A stretch of 8,330 nt of DNA from Zetaproteobacteria bacterium. GTDB lineage: Bacteria > Pseudomonadota > Zetaproteobacteria > Mariprofundales > Mariprofundaceae. A program made the translations under genes and the position numbers. The notes under the pieces were generated by a model. That model did no database searches. It was given only the letters and a program-made list of their open reading frames with translations, and was not told where the DNA came from. Shown piece after piece: positions 1-6,618 of this stretch. Position 1 is the first letter of the stretch. Every line of letters starts with the position of its first letter. The DNA lies in contig JAJRTX010000235.1 of the NCBI GenBank assembly GCA_021545665.1, positions 1-8,330 on the forward strand, written 5' to 3'.

Positions 1-465
1 CAACCTGGTGCGATGCGAGTGGCTGCTGAATCGGGCGTACCGGTTTGTCTGATGCATATGCAGGGCGACCCGCAGAAGATGCAGGATAATCCGCAATATG
101 AAAATATCACAGAAGAGATTGTCCGTTTTTTACAGCAGCGAGTAGATGCCTGTGTTCAGGCCGGTGTTGGCCGTGATCGAATTGTGCTTGACCCTGGCTT
201 TGGATTTGGAAAAACGGTGAAGCAGAATTATACCTTGCTGAAGCAGCTGGATCGATTCAGAACTATGGAACTGCCTTTGCTGGTTGGCCTGTCGCGTAAA
301 AGCATGATTGGCGCTGTGCTGGATGCCGATGTAGACCATCGTCTGTACGGCAGTCTGACAGCTCTGGTGATAGCGATCATGGGCGGAGCCAATATTGTAC
401 GAGTACACGATGTCGGCGCGACGATAGATGCGGTTGCTGTTTGTACGGCCGTGATGTCGGCATAG
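1..465 (+). CDS. folP: Dihydropteroate synthase, C-terminal part (5' end outside window)
   Basis: Cytoplasmic folate-pathway enzyme that condenses 6-hydroxymethyl-dihydropterin diphosphate with p-aminobenzoate to give dihydropteroate. The frame is open from the first base, so the gene begins upstream; about 154 residues remain of a protein usually near 280. Visible family motifs are LMHMQGDPQKMQ near the left edge, then DPGFGFGK (pterin-site aspartate and phosphate-contacting region), the GLSRKS loop containing the substrate-binding lysine, and the terminal IVRVHDV with the arginine and histidine that hold the diphosphate. It ends at TAG, 84 bases before glmM. Adjacency to glmM on the same strand is the common proteobacterial arrangement (ftsH–folP–glmM), so co-transcription is likely. 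Nothing in the visible part looks damaged. The identification rests on several motifs and is firm. Confidence 0.97.
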   Translation, partial: QPGAMRVAAESGVPVCLMHMQGDPQKMQDNPQYENITEEIVRFLQQRVDACVQAGVGRDRIVLDPGFGFGKTVKQNYTLLKQLDRFRTMELPLLVGLSRKSMIGAVLDADVDHRLYGSLTALVIAIMGGANIVRVHDVGATIDAVAVCTAVMSA

Positions 466-530
466 AGGCGAACACTGTACTAAAATAAAAAGAATACATC
501 TGTCGGCCAGTGATGGGTAGACATACTGAA

Positions 531-546
531 ACAGGAGATTACCTGT
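531..546 (+). promoter_or_regulatory. Inverted repeat enclosing the glmM Shine-Dalgarno
   Basis: ACAGG and CCTGT are perfect 5-base complements separated by AGATTA, and the AGGAG ribosome-binding sequence at 533-537 lies partly in the 5' arm. The AGGAG-to-ATG gap is 12 bases, longer than usual. If the small hairpin forms it would partly mask the ribosome site. The stem is short, and a chance occurrence is quite possible. Confidence 0.3.
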
Positions 547-549
547 AAC

Positions 550-1896
550 ATGAGTAAAAAATATTTTGGTACCGATGGTATACGGGGCCGTGTCGGAGAA
601 GAGCCGATTACAGCAGAGTTTATGTTGCGCTTGGGCTGGGCGGCGGGCAGGGTGCTGGCCCAGAACGGTTACGGGCGAGTGCTGATTGGCAAAGATACAC
701 GTATCTCCGGTTATATGTTTGAATCTGCACTCGAAGCGGGCTTGTCTGCTGCAGGAACCGATATCCTGCTACTGGGGCCCATGCCAACTCCGGCTATCGC
801 CTATCTGACTCGCACCTTGCATGCCGATGCCGGCATCGTAATCAGTGCATCGCATAATCCGCATTATGATAACGGCATCAAGTTCTTTTCAGCTGAAGGC
901 ACCAAGTTGCCTGACAGCGTTGAGCACGCGATTGAAGCCGAGTTGGCCAACCCGATGCAGACAGTCGAGTCGGATGAACTGGGTAAGGCCGAGCGCATCA
1001 AGGACGCGGCCGGTCGTTATATCGAATTTTGCAAGAGCACGGTGCCTTACCGTATTGATTTGCGCGGCCTGAAAATTGTGGTCGATTGTGCCAATGGAGC
1101 GACTTACCATATTGCACCCAAAGTGCTGATTGAACTGGGTGCCGATGTGACGGTTATCGGCGATCAGCCTGATGGTCTTAACATCAACAGCGGTGTCGGT
1201 TCAACACAGCCGCAGTTACTGGTGGATACTGTTCTGGAAAACAAGGCCGACCTGGGTATTGCGCTGGATGGAGATGGTGATCGTCTGATCATGGTAGATG
1301 ACAAGGGCGAAATCATCGACGGTGACGAAATTCTGTATATCATTACACGCGACCGGTTGGCTGAAGGGCAGTTGCAAGGCGGGGTAGTGGGTACGTTGAT
1401 GAGCAACCTCGGGCTGGAACATGCCTTGCAATCACTGGACATTACATTTGAACGCGCCAATGTGGGTGACCGCTATGTGATGGAAAAATTGCTGGCATCC
1501 GGATCTTTTCTTGGTGGCGAATCATCGGGTCATATTATCTGCCTGGACCGTACTACTACGGGAGATGGCATTGTTTCGGCACTGCAAGTACTGGCTGCGA
1601 TGGTGACACAGCAGAAAACCCTGTATGAAATCAAGTCTGGTATGCACAAGTATCCGCAGCAAATGATTAATATACGCATGCCCCGGCGTATGGATATAGG
1701 CGGGATGAAGCCCATACAGCTGGCAGTAGCCGCAGTAGAATCCGAGTTGAGTGATACAGGCCGGGTGCTGTTGCGTTGTTCCGGTACAGAACCATTGGTG
1801 CGTGTCATGGTTGAAGGGCAGGATGATATTCTGGTTGATAAGCTGGTTAGACAACTGGCCGATGTGGTCGAAACAGCCGTGAATAGTTCGGTCTGA
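550..1896 (+). CDS. glmM: Phosphoglucosamine mutase
   Basis: Interconverts glucosamine-6-phosphate and glucosamine-1-phosphate, the step before UDP-N-acetylglucosamine in peptidoglycan and lipopolysaccharide synthesis; cytoplasmic. At 448 residues it has the normal full length for the family. The N-terminal YFGTDGIRG is typical. The catalytic phosphoserine loop [12 protein letters not shown] contains Ser101. The metal-binding loop DGDGDR is at 240-245, the sugar-recognition loop GGESSGH at 322-328, and the phosphate-binding loop [12 protein letters not shown] at 409-420. All key residues are present, so it should be active once Ser101 is phosphorylated. The start is ATG at 550, preceded by AGGAG at 533-537 and directly before the conserved N-terminus. 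It lies 84 bases after folP on the same strand. In many relatives tpiA or secG follows directly; here a transporter gene follows after 67 bases. Confidence 0.98.
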   Translation: MSKKYFGTDGIRGRVGEEPITAEFMLRLGWAAGRVLAQNGYGRVLIGKDTRISGYMFESALEAGLSAAGTDILLLGPMPTPAIAYLTRTLHADAGIVISASHNPHYDNGIKFFSAEGTKLPDSVEHAIEAELANPMQTVESDELGKAERIKDAAGRYIEFCKSTVPYRIDLRGLKIVVDCANGATYHIAPKVLIELGADVTVIGDQPDGLNINSGVGSTQPQLLVDTVLENKADLGIALDGDGDRLIMVDDKGEIIDGDEILYIITRDRLAEGQLQGGVVGTLMSNLGLEHALQSLDITFERANVGDRYVMEKLLASGSFLGGESSGHIICLDRTTTGDGIVSALQVLAAMVTQQKTLYEIKSGMHKYPQQMINIRMPRRMDIGGMKPIQLAVAAVESELSDTGRVLLRCSGTEPLVRVMVEGQDDILVDKLVRQLADVVETAVNSSV

Positions 1897-1959
1897 ATTT
1901 TCAATGGGCACAAGATGCCGGTAAGACTCCTAAAAACAAGACCAATAACAACGAGTACT

Positions 1960-1985
1960 TTTAATGAAAGCATTAAACTTTTTTT
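1960..1985 (+). promoter_or_regulatory. Hairpin plus T-run over the transporter start codon
   Basis: TTTAATG (1960-1966) and CATTAAA (1971-1977) are perfect complements with an AAAG loop. After one C come seven T residues (1979-1985). The shape is that of an intrinsic terminator, but the stem has one G-C pair among seven and would be weak. The ATG at 1964-1966 lies inside the 5' arm. It could attenuate read-through from folP–glmM, hide the start codon, or be an AT-rich coincidence. Confidence 0.35.
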
Positions 1986-4147
1986 ACAATATGAGTGCTT
2001 TTCAGCGCGTTATTCTGGCGCTGATTTTAGGTATCTTAACGGGTGTTTTTATTGGTGAGCCTGCCGGCGAATTAAAAATAGTAGGTAATGCCTATATTGG
2101 CCTGTTGCAAATGACTGTTCTGCCCTATGTCATGGTATCTATTATTGGAGGGTTGGGCAGGCTGAGCTCGGGAATGGCCCGGGAAATTGGCTCTAAAGCG
2201 GCTTTCGTGATTGTTTTTATCTGGCTGTCGGCCATGTTAACGCTGTTATTTCTGCCGCTGGCATACCCCAACTGGGAGTCGGCCGGATTTTTTAGTACCA
2301 GTCTGGCAGTGGATGGTGCTTCCTTTGATTTTCTTAAATTGTACATTCCATCCAATGTGTTTTCTTCATTATCAAATACCACTGTACCGGCAGTGGTTCT
2401 GTTTTCCCTGTTATTAGGCGTCGCCCTGATTAATGTATCCAACAAGGAAACACTCATTGTTCTGACTACCAATATTGGCGACGGGTTGATGCGCGTTGCC
2501 TCATTTGTGCCCAGACTGGCGCCAATAGGCATTTATGCGATTGCGGCTTCTGCAGCGGGCACCTTGCAGCCGGAAGAGCTGGGACGATTGCAGATATTCC
2601 TGTATGTGTATTTAATCGCCTGGGTGTTCCTGGCTTTTGGTCTGTTACCGGTGCTCATACATTGGGCAACGCCCTTTTCGTATCGTGAGGTCTTGAAGGA
2701 ATCTGGAGAAGCCATGATTACCGCATTGGCAACCGGGACTGTTTTGGTTGTGCTACCAATGATAGTCGAACGTTGCAAGGCGATACTTGAAAAACACAAC
2801 ATGGATAATGAAGAAACGTCGTCGGCCGTCGATGTACTGGTGCCAACAGCGTATAGCTTCCCCAGTGTGGGTACATTGCTGGGTCTGGGATTTATTTTAT
2901 TTTCCGCATGGTATGTGGGTTCTCCCTTGAGTCTGGAACAATATCCTTCTTATGTTGTTATGGGGATTTTTTCAGCTTTTGGCAGTATGGCGGTGGCGAT
3001 ACCGTTTATGCTCGACTATTTTAATTTACCGGCTGACCAGTTCCAGCTCTATCTGTTAGGAAGTGTAGTGACAGCCCGTTTTGCTACTGCACTGGCGGCA
3101 CTACATGCCTTTGTAGTGACCTTGCTTGTGTCGGCGGCGATATTAAAACGCTTGAATAAACGGCGTATGTTTCATGCGGTTGCGATTCATATTGGTGTTA
3201 CAGCAGGTGTTATGATTCTGGCAGGCTATGCCTTCACCCACCTGATACCTTATCAATATGAAGGTGGTAAATCGTTTGAATCGATGAGCCTGATCGGGGA
3301 AGCAGTCCCGGTGAAGATTGTTAAACAATTACCGCCTGTGAGTGCAGTTGATAAAAACAGGGCACGTCAGGATGTGATCCGTGAAAGAGGAACCCTTCGG
3401 GTAGGATACAGGGCAAATACCTTGCCCTTTTCATATCGCAACAATCAGGGTCAGATAGTAGGCTTTGATATGGAAATGATGCATGCGCTGGCAAAAGATC
3501 TGGATGTTGGCATGGAGATTATACGCTTCAAGAATAAAAAGGAAGCCCGTCAGCTTTTGTCTGAAGGACGTATCGATATAGTAATTGGTGGTTTTGCGAT
3601 AACGCCAGAACTGGCGCTTAAGTTCACGTTCACTAATGCCTATAGTTATCATACGCTAGGCCTCATTGTGCCGGATGCCAGAAGAGATGAATTTTCATCT
3701 ATTGAAAAGATACGGAATATGGAAAACCTGCGCTTTAGTGTGCCTGACATAGCGTATTATGTTGAACCGTTTAGTAAAATGTTTCCCAGGGCCAGCTTTG
3801 AAAAACTTGATAGCCCCAGAAGATATTTCAAGGAAAAATACAAAAGCACAGATGCGTTCATTTTCTCTGCTGAAGTCGGTTCTGCGTGGACATTACTATA
3901 CCCTGCGTTTTCGGTAGTGGTTCCAAAGGGGTTAAAAATACAGGCACCGATTGGTTTTGCGTTACCCAGAGGGCAGCTTGAGTTTGTTCAGTTTATGAAT
4001 ACCTGGCTGGAACTAAAAAAGGATAATGGCTTCCAGCAGAAGGTATACGATTACTGGATTCTTGGTAAAAATACAAAGCAAAGAAAACCCCGATGGTCAG
4101 TGATGAGTAATGTTTTGGGCTGGAGTTTTATGACAGGCTCTGATTAA
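1964..4147 (+). CDS. Dicarboxylate/amino-acid:cation symporter fused to a family 3 solute-binding domain
   Basis: Inner-membrane protein of 727 residues with two modules. Residues about 10-395 resemble the GltP/DctA/GltPh symporter family: LLQMTVLPYVMVSIIGGLG near 47-65, a hairpin-1-like segment near 250-266, a TM7-like segment near 293-316, hairpin-2-like near 330-355, and TM8-like near 360-393. Residues about 472-700 resemble ABC family 3 solute-binding proteins: RGTLRVGY, LPFSYRNNQGQIVGFD, GRIDIVIGGFAITPE. After the basic stretch KRLNKRR (395-401) comes an extra hydrophobic segment (about 403-425), which would place the binding module outside the cytoplasm. Ordinary members end near 400-430 residues. 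The canonical NMDGT and N-x-x-G-D motifs of the symporter, and the carboxylate-binding arginine of the binding domain (Leu550 here), are not seen. The substrate is unknown. The first ATG has only a weak GAG ribosome site; ATG at 1991 (residue 10) is an alternative start. The gene looks more AT-rich than its neighbours. Confidence 0.88.
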   Translation: MKALNFFYNMSAFQRVILALILGILTGVFIGEPAGELKIVGNAYIGLLQMTVLPYVMVSIIGGLGRLSSGMAREIGSKAAFVIVFIWLSAMLTLLFLPLAYPNWESAGFFSTSLAVDGASFDFLKLYIPSNVFSSLSNTTVPAVVLFSLLLGVALINVSNKETLIVLTTNIGDGLMRVASFVPRLAPIGIYAIAASAAGTLQPEELGRLQIFLYVYLIAWVFLAFGLLPVLIHWATPFSYREVLKESGEAMITALATGTVLVVLPMIVERCKAILEKHNMDNEETSSAVDVLVPTAYSFPSVGTLLGLGFILFSAWYVGSPLSLEQYPSYVVMGIFSAFGSMAVAIPFMLDYFNLPADQFQLYLLGSVVTARFATALAALHAFVVTLLVSAAILKRLNKRRMFHAVAIHIGVTAGVMILAGYAFTHLIPYQYEGGKSFESMSLIGEAVPVKIVKQLPPVSAVDKNRARQDVIRERGTLRVGYRANTLPFSYRNNQGQIVGFDMEMMHALAKDLDVGMEIIRFKNKKEARQLLSEGRIDIVIGGFAITPELALKFTFTNAYSYHTLGLIVPDARRDEFSSIEKIRNMENLRFSVPDIAYYVEPFSKMFPRASFEKLDSPRRYFKEKYKSTDAFIFSAEVGSAWTLLYPAFSVVVPKGLKIQAPIGFALPRGQLEFVQFMNTWLELKKDNGFQQKVYDYWILGKNTKQRKPRWSVMSNVLGWSFMTGSD

Positions 4148-4165
4148 TTCTGATCGACCAGAATT
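4146..4165. repeat. Inverted repeat between convergent genes
   Basis: AATTCTG and CAGAATT form a perfect 7-base inverted repeat with a 6-base loop, beginning within the transporter stop codon. There is no T-run on either strand, so it is not a standard intrinsic terminator. Its position in the 70-base gap between convergent stop codons would suit a bidirectional end-of-transcript structure. A direct repeat GACCAGA (4156-4162 and 4166-4172) overlaps it. Confidence 0.35.
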
Positions 4166-4207
4166 GACCAGAGGTTTCCCGGGTGTATGCGAGAACTTGC
4201 CTGCGAC

Positions 4208-4226
4208 AAGGCCTGGTTCAGGTCTT
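4208..4226 (-). repeat. Imperfect hairpin at the end of the amidohydrolase gene
   Basis: An 8-bp stem with one G·T pair and a 3-base loop (4208-4215 with 4219-4226) overlaps the minus-strand stop codon at 4218-4220. No T-run follows on the minus strand, so its role as a terminator is doubtful. Confidence 0.25.
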
Positions 4227-5048
4227 GATCTGCTTGATGTAATTCGCAGTATTGTTGCTGACAGTCTTGTTGAACGATTTTTGCAGTGATGGCAGTACAA
4301 CAGGGTCTGGCTCACCTGTTAACTCATCCATAAACACTTTTTTGACTTCAGTGGCCAATACCAGCACATCGTCATACAGGCTATGGCAGTGTGCAGCCAG
4401 ATTACCCTTGCCGTAAAATATATCGTTTTCTGCGGCGGTAATATCTGCGCCATCGACGGCTACGGATTTAAGCGCCGCCAGCCAGGTTTCGATGACCGGG
4501 CGCCATTTTTCACTTTTGACTGATGTTGTGCCCAGATTAAAAACAGGGAGATCAGTACGTTCATGGCGACGGTAATTATATGAATGCATGTCGTAGACTA
4601 TGCATTCGCCAAAATCCTTGGCCAATGCCTCGACTATCGCCGAGACTATACGAAAGAATTGCGCGTGTTTTTCCTTGCCGATCAGGATTTCTTCATTTGA
4701 TAGCGGACTTTCCCAGACATCCTTGCCCCAGGCCGTAACATATACGCATTCGTCATTGTTACGATTGAGGTCGTACTCGTAGCGTGAGTCGTGGGCAATC
4801 AGTGTAATCGGTTGCTGCTCTATAAAGCTGCCGGTATGAGGGTCTTCCTCATAATAGCGCTCGGCCTCGGATAGCAGGCAGGTTTCTGCCAGGGAAGGGC
4901 GCAGATTACCGCCGTTATGAATAGCGGTACAGAGTGCAGGGATATAGCTATCAATCTTTATGCTGAACGCACCGCCGTCAATAGTGGCCTCGAAGATTTC
5001 ACGCTGATTGATTTTATCAATGATGGACTGTTCCGATAGTGTGCTCAT
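4218..5048 (-). CDS. N-formylglutamate amidohydrolase-like protein
   Basis: Probably a soluble cytoplasmic metal-dependent amidohydrolase of the N-formylglutamate amidohydrolase (FGase) superfamily, whose known members release formate from N-formylglutamate or N-formylaspartate. The protein has 276 residues from the ATG chosen here. Family-like features are AIHNGGNLRPSL (42-53, with His44), HDSRYEYDLNR (86-96), VYDMHSYNYRR (151-161, with His155), and a C-terminal block with LATEVKKVFMDE (231-242). His44, His155 and Glu234 are plausible metal ligands or catalytic residues, by inference only. The gene faces the upstream transporter gene convergently and has its own promoter. Nothing nearby suggests a histidine-utilisation (hut) cluster, so hutG is not assigned. 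An in-frame ATG at 5079-5081 would add 11 residues, but it overlaps the predicted -10 box and would not be in the transcript. The superfamily is fairly secure; the substrate is not known. Confidence 0.78.
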   Translation of the reverse strand: MSTLSEQSIIDKINQREIFEATIDGGAFSIKIDSYIPALCTAIHNGGNLRPSLAETCLLSEAERYYEEDPHTGSFIEQQPITLIAHDSRYEYDLNRNNDECVYVTAWGKDVWESPLSNEEILIGKEKHAQFFRIVSAIVEALAKDFGECIVYDMHSYNYRRHERTDLPVFNLGTTSVKSEKWRPVIETWLAALKSVAVDGADITAAENDIFYGKGNLAAHCHSLYDDVLVLATEVKKVFMDELTGEPDPVVLPSLQKSFNKTVSNNTANYIKQIKT

Positions 5049-5079
5049 GTTGTAAGGATCTCTTTTTTGATTCCATTCC

Positions 5080-5107
5080 ATTATGCCACCAGTAGCTTTG
5101 CTGGCAA
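5080..5107 (-). promoter_or_regulatory. Sigma70-type promoter for the amidohydrolase gene
   Basis: Read on the minus strand, TTGCCA (5107-5102) matches five of six consensus -35 bases. CATAAT (5085-5080) matches five of six -10 bases, and the spacer is 16 bases. Transcription would start near 5073, giving a leader of about 25 bases before the ATG at 5048 with an AAGAGA purine stretch as ribosome site. The upstream ATG at 5081 overlaps the -10 box, which favours the shorter start. Confidence 0.6.
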
Positions 5108-5223
5108 ATCTATCTTGATTATTGCTGCATCAGGGCATGGTTCTGGCTATTGAGCCTTATTTAAGCGGCTCTGGCATTGATTTTTGGGGCTATGACCGGT
5201 AAGCTTGCCGCCTTGATTTTATT

Positions 5224-5265
5224 GGCGAAAGCCGGGTGCTGACTGGGCCCGAGCCTGTCAGACAC
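5224..5265 (+). promoter_or_regulatory. Tandem hairpins in the tpiA leader
   Basis: Two stem-loops lie just upstream of tpiA. The small one is GGC-GAAA-GCC (5224-5233), with a GNRA-type tetraloop. The large one spans 5236-5265: GTG pairs with CAC, CTGAC with GTCAG and GGGC with GCCT, closing a CCGA loop, with single bulges at T5244 and A5262. That gives 12 base pairs including one G·U. No T-run follows. The ribosome site GGAG (5273-5276) begins 7 bases after the stem. It could be an mRNA-stabilising or translation-tuning leader element. I see no convincing promoter for tpiA between 5108 and 5284. Confidence 0.5.
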
Positions 5266-5284
5266 ATGAACTGGAGAATAAACA

Positions 5285-6037
5285 ATGCGCCGCAAGCTGG
5301 TAGCTGGTAACTGGAAAATGAATGGCTCGCTACAGAGCATCTGTACGCTGATGGAAGGCCTGAAGGCCGGTGCCAGCAGTATCACCGGGTCGGATATCGC
5401 GGTTTGCCCGCCTGCCCTCTATATCCCGAAGGTGGTTGGCTTGGCGGATGGCTCAGCGATCAAGGTTGGATCCCAGAATATCTGTGATCAGGACAGCGGC
5501 GCCTATACCGGTGAAATTTCCGGTTCCATGATCAAGGAAGCCGGTTGTCAGTATGCCATAGTGGGTCATTCAGAACGCCGAGCCCTGTATGGTGAGAGCG
5601 ATGAGCTGGTGGCCGCCCGTTTTGCTGCTGCCCGCCGAGCCGGGTTAACACCTATACTGTGTGTAGGTGAACTGCTTGAAGAGCGTGAAAACGGTACGAC
5701 TGAAGCAGTTGTAGCCAGACAGCTGGACGCAGTGATCAATCTGGAAGGTATATCTGCACTGGCAGATGCGGTCATTGCCTATGAGCCAGTCTGGGCGATT
5801 GGCACCGGCAAAACTGCCAGCCCTGAGCAGGCTCAGGATGTACATGCCTTTATCCGTACTAAGCTGGCTGCAGCAGATGCTACGATAGCTGAAAACGTTG
5901 TTATCCAGTATGGCGGCAGCGTTAAGGCCAGTAATGCAGCCGAGCTGTTTGGTATGCCGGATATCGATGGTGGCCTGATCGGCGGTGCTGCGCTACAGGC
6001 AGATGAATTCCTGGCTATTTGTGATGCGGCCCAATAA
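5285..6037 (+). CDS. tpiA: Triosephosphate isomerase
   Basis: Cytoplasmic glycolysis and gluconeogenesis enzyme interconverting dihydroxyacetone phosphate and glyceraldehyde-3-phosphate. It has 250 residues, the normal length for the single TIM-barrel domain. The substrate-binding GNWKMNG supplies Asn9 and Lys11. The catalytic histidine is His95 in IVGHSERR and the catalytic base is Glu167 in AYEPVWAIGTGK. The phosphate-gripping loop follows Glu167, and YGGSVKASNAAELF (209-222) and GGLIGGAAL (229-237) complete the phosphate site. The ATG at 5285 has a good GGAG site 8 bases upstream and begins directly at the conserved N-terminus. secG follows 15 bases after the stop, as in many proteobacteria, so the two are almost certainly co-transcribed with the tRNA gene behind them. 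All catalytic residues are intact. Confidence 0.99.
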   Translation: MRRKLVAGNWKMNGSLQSICTLMEGLKAGASSITGSDIAVCPPALYIPKVVGLADGSAIKVGSQNICDQDSGAYTGEISGSMIKEAGCQYAIVGHSERRALYGESDELVAARFAAARRAGLTPILCVGELLEERENGTTEAVVARQLDAVINLEGISALADAVIAYEPVWAIGTGKTASPEQAQDVHAFIRTKLAAADATIAENVVIQYGGSVKASNAAELFGMPDIDGGLIGGAALQADEFLAICDAAQ

Positions 6038-6052
6038 CACAGACTAACACTT

Positions 6053-6508
6053 ATGCAATCAATACTACTGATAGTACATCTTTTATTGTCGATTAGCCTG
6101 ATCGTGCTGATACTGTTACAGCATGGCAAGGGCGCTGATGCGGGGGCTGCATTTGGTAGCGGCGCGTCGGCTACCGTATTCGGTTCGCGCGGCACTACAT
6201 CCTTTCTTAGTCGCACCACCGCGATTCTGGCCACGCTGTTTTTTACGGTCAGCCTGGCACTGGCTATACTGGCGCATCGCAACAATGCTGAAGCACCGGA
6301 TCTGACTGACAAATACAAGACACCGGCCAGTCAGACCGAGACAGCTGTTCCGGGCGCTCCGGCAGTCATCTCACCAGAGTCGGATATTCCATCGGTTCCA
6401 GCAGTAAATGATGGTGCTGCGGTGACCGATACACCCTCTGTACCTGCTGAGCAGCCAGCCGAACCGGCTGCTGATGATGCGAGTGCACCTGCTGCTCCGG
6501 CACAGTAA
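6053..6508 (+). CDS. secG: Protein-export membrane protein SecG
   Basis: Small inner-membrane subunit of the SecYEG translocon that assists SecA-driven export. It has 151 residues. Transmembrane segment 1 is about residues 3-22, followed by the hallmark cytoplasmic loop LQHGKGADAGAAFGSGASATVFGS (about 22-45), then FLSRTTAILATLFFTVSLALAIL (transmembrane segment 2, about 51-73). After that comes a long hydrophilic tail of about 75 residues, rich in Ala, Pro, Glu and Asp (about 77-151) and likely disordered. Such tails are common but poorly conserved in proteobacterial SecG. No clear Shine-Dalgarno precedes the ATG at 6053; the 15-base gap after tpiA suggests translation coupled to the upstream gene. 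tRNA-Leu follows 25 bases after the stop. Confidence 0.96.
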   Translation: MQSILLIVHLLLSISLIVLILLQHGKGADAGAAFGSGASATVFGSRGTTSFLSRTTAILATLFFTVSLALAILAHRNNAEAPDLTDKYKTPASQTETAVPGAPAVISPESDIPSVPAVNDGAAVTDTPSVPAEQPAEPAADDASAPAAPAQ

Positions 6509-6533
6509 CTTCTGTCTGGGTATACGAAGCATT

Positions 6534-6618
6534 GCCGATGTGGTGGAACTGGTAGACACGCTGTCTTGAGGGGGCAGTAGCGCAAGCTGTGCCGGTTCGA
6601 CTCCGGCCATCGGCACCA
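6534..6618 (+). tRNA. tRNA-Leu, anticodon GAG
   Basis: An 85-base cloverleaf. The acceptor arms GCCGATG (6534-6540) and CATCGGC (6608-6614) are fully complementary, followed by discriminator A and an encoded CCA (6616-6618). The anticodon stem is CTGTC/GGCAG around loop TTGAGGG, with GAG at 6568-6570, reading CUC and CUU leucine codons. A long variable arm (AGC-GCAA-GCT, near 6579-6588) marks a class II tRNA. The T arm is GCCGG-TTCGACT-CCGGC (6591-6607). Its place behind secG matches leuU of Escherichia coli and many relatives. No separate promoter is visible, so it is probably processed from the tpiA–secG transcript. Confidence 0.98.

Noticed and set aside
1530..1973. Minus-strand open frames opposite the 3' half of glmM
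   Set aside because: Shadows of glmM coding sequence, with compositions that fit no protein family.
5115..5205. Candidate plus-strand promoters for tpiA (TTGATT at 5115 and at 5177)
   Set aside because: The -10 regions at correct spacing match the consensus poorly, so no promoter is claimed.
5833..6318. Minus-strand open frame of 161 codons across the tpiA end and the secG start
   Set aside because: It lies opposite two clearly identified genes and its translation shows no recognisable domain.
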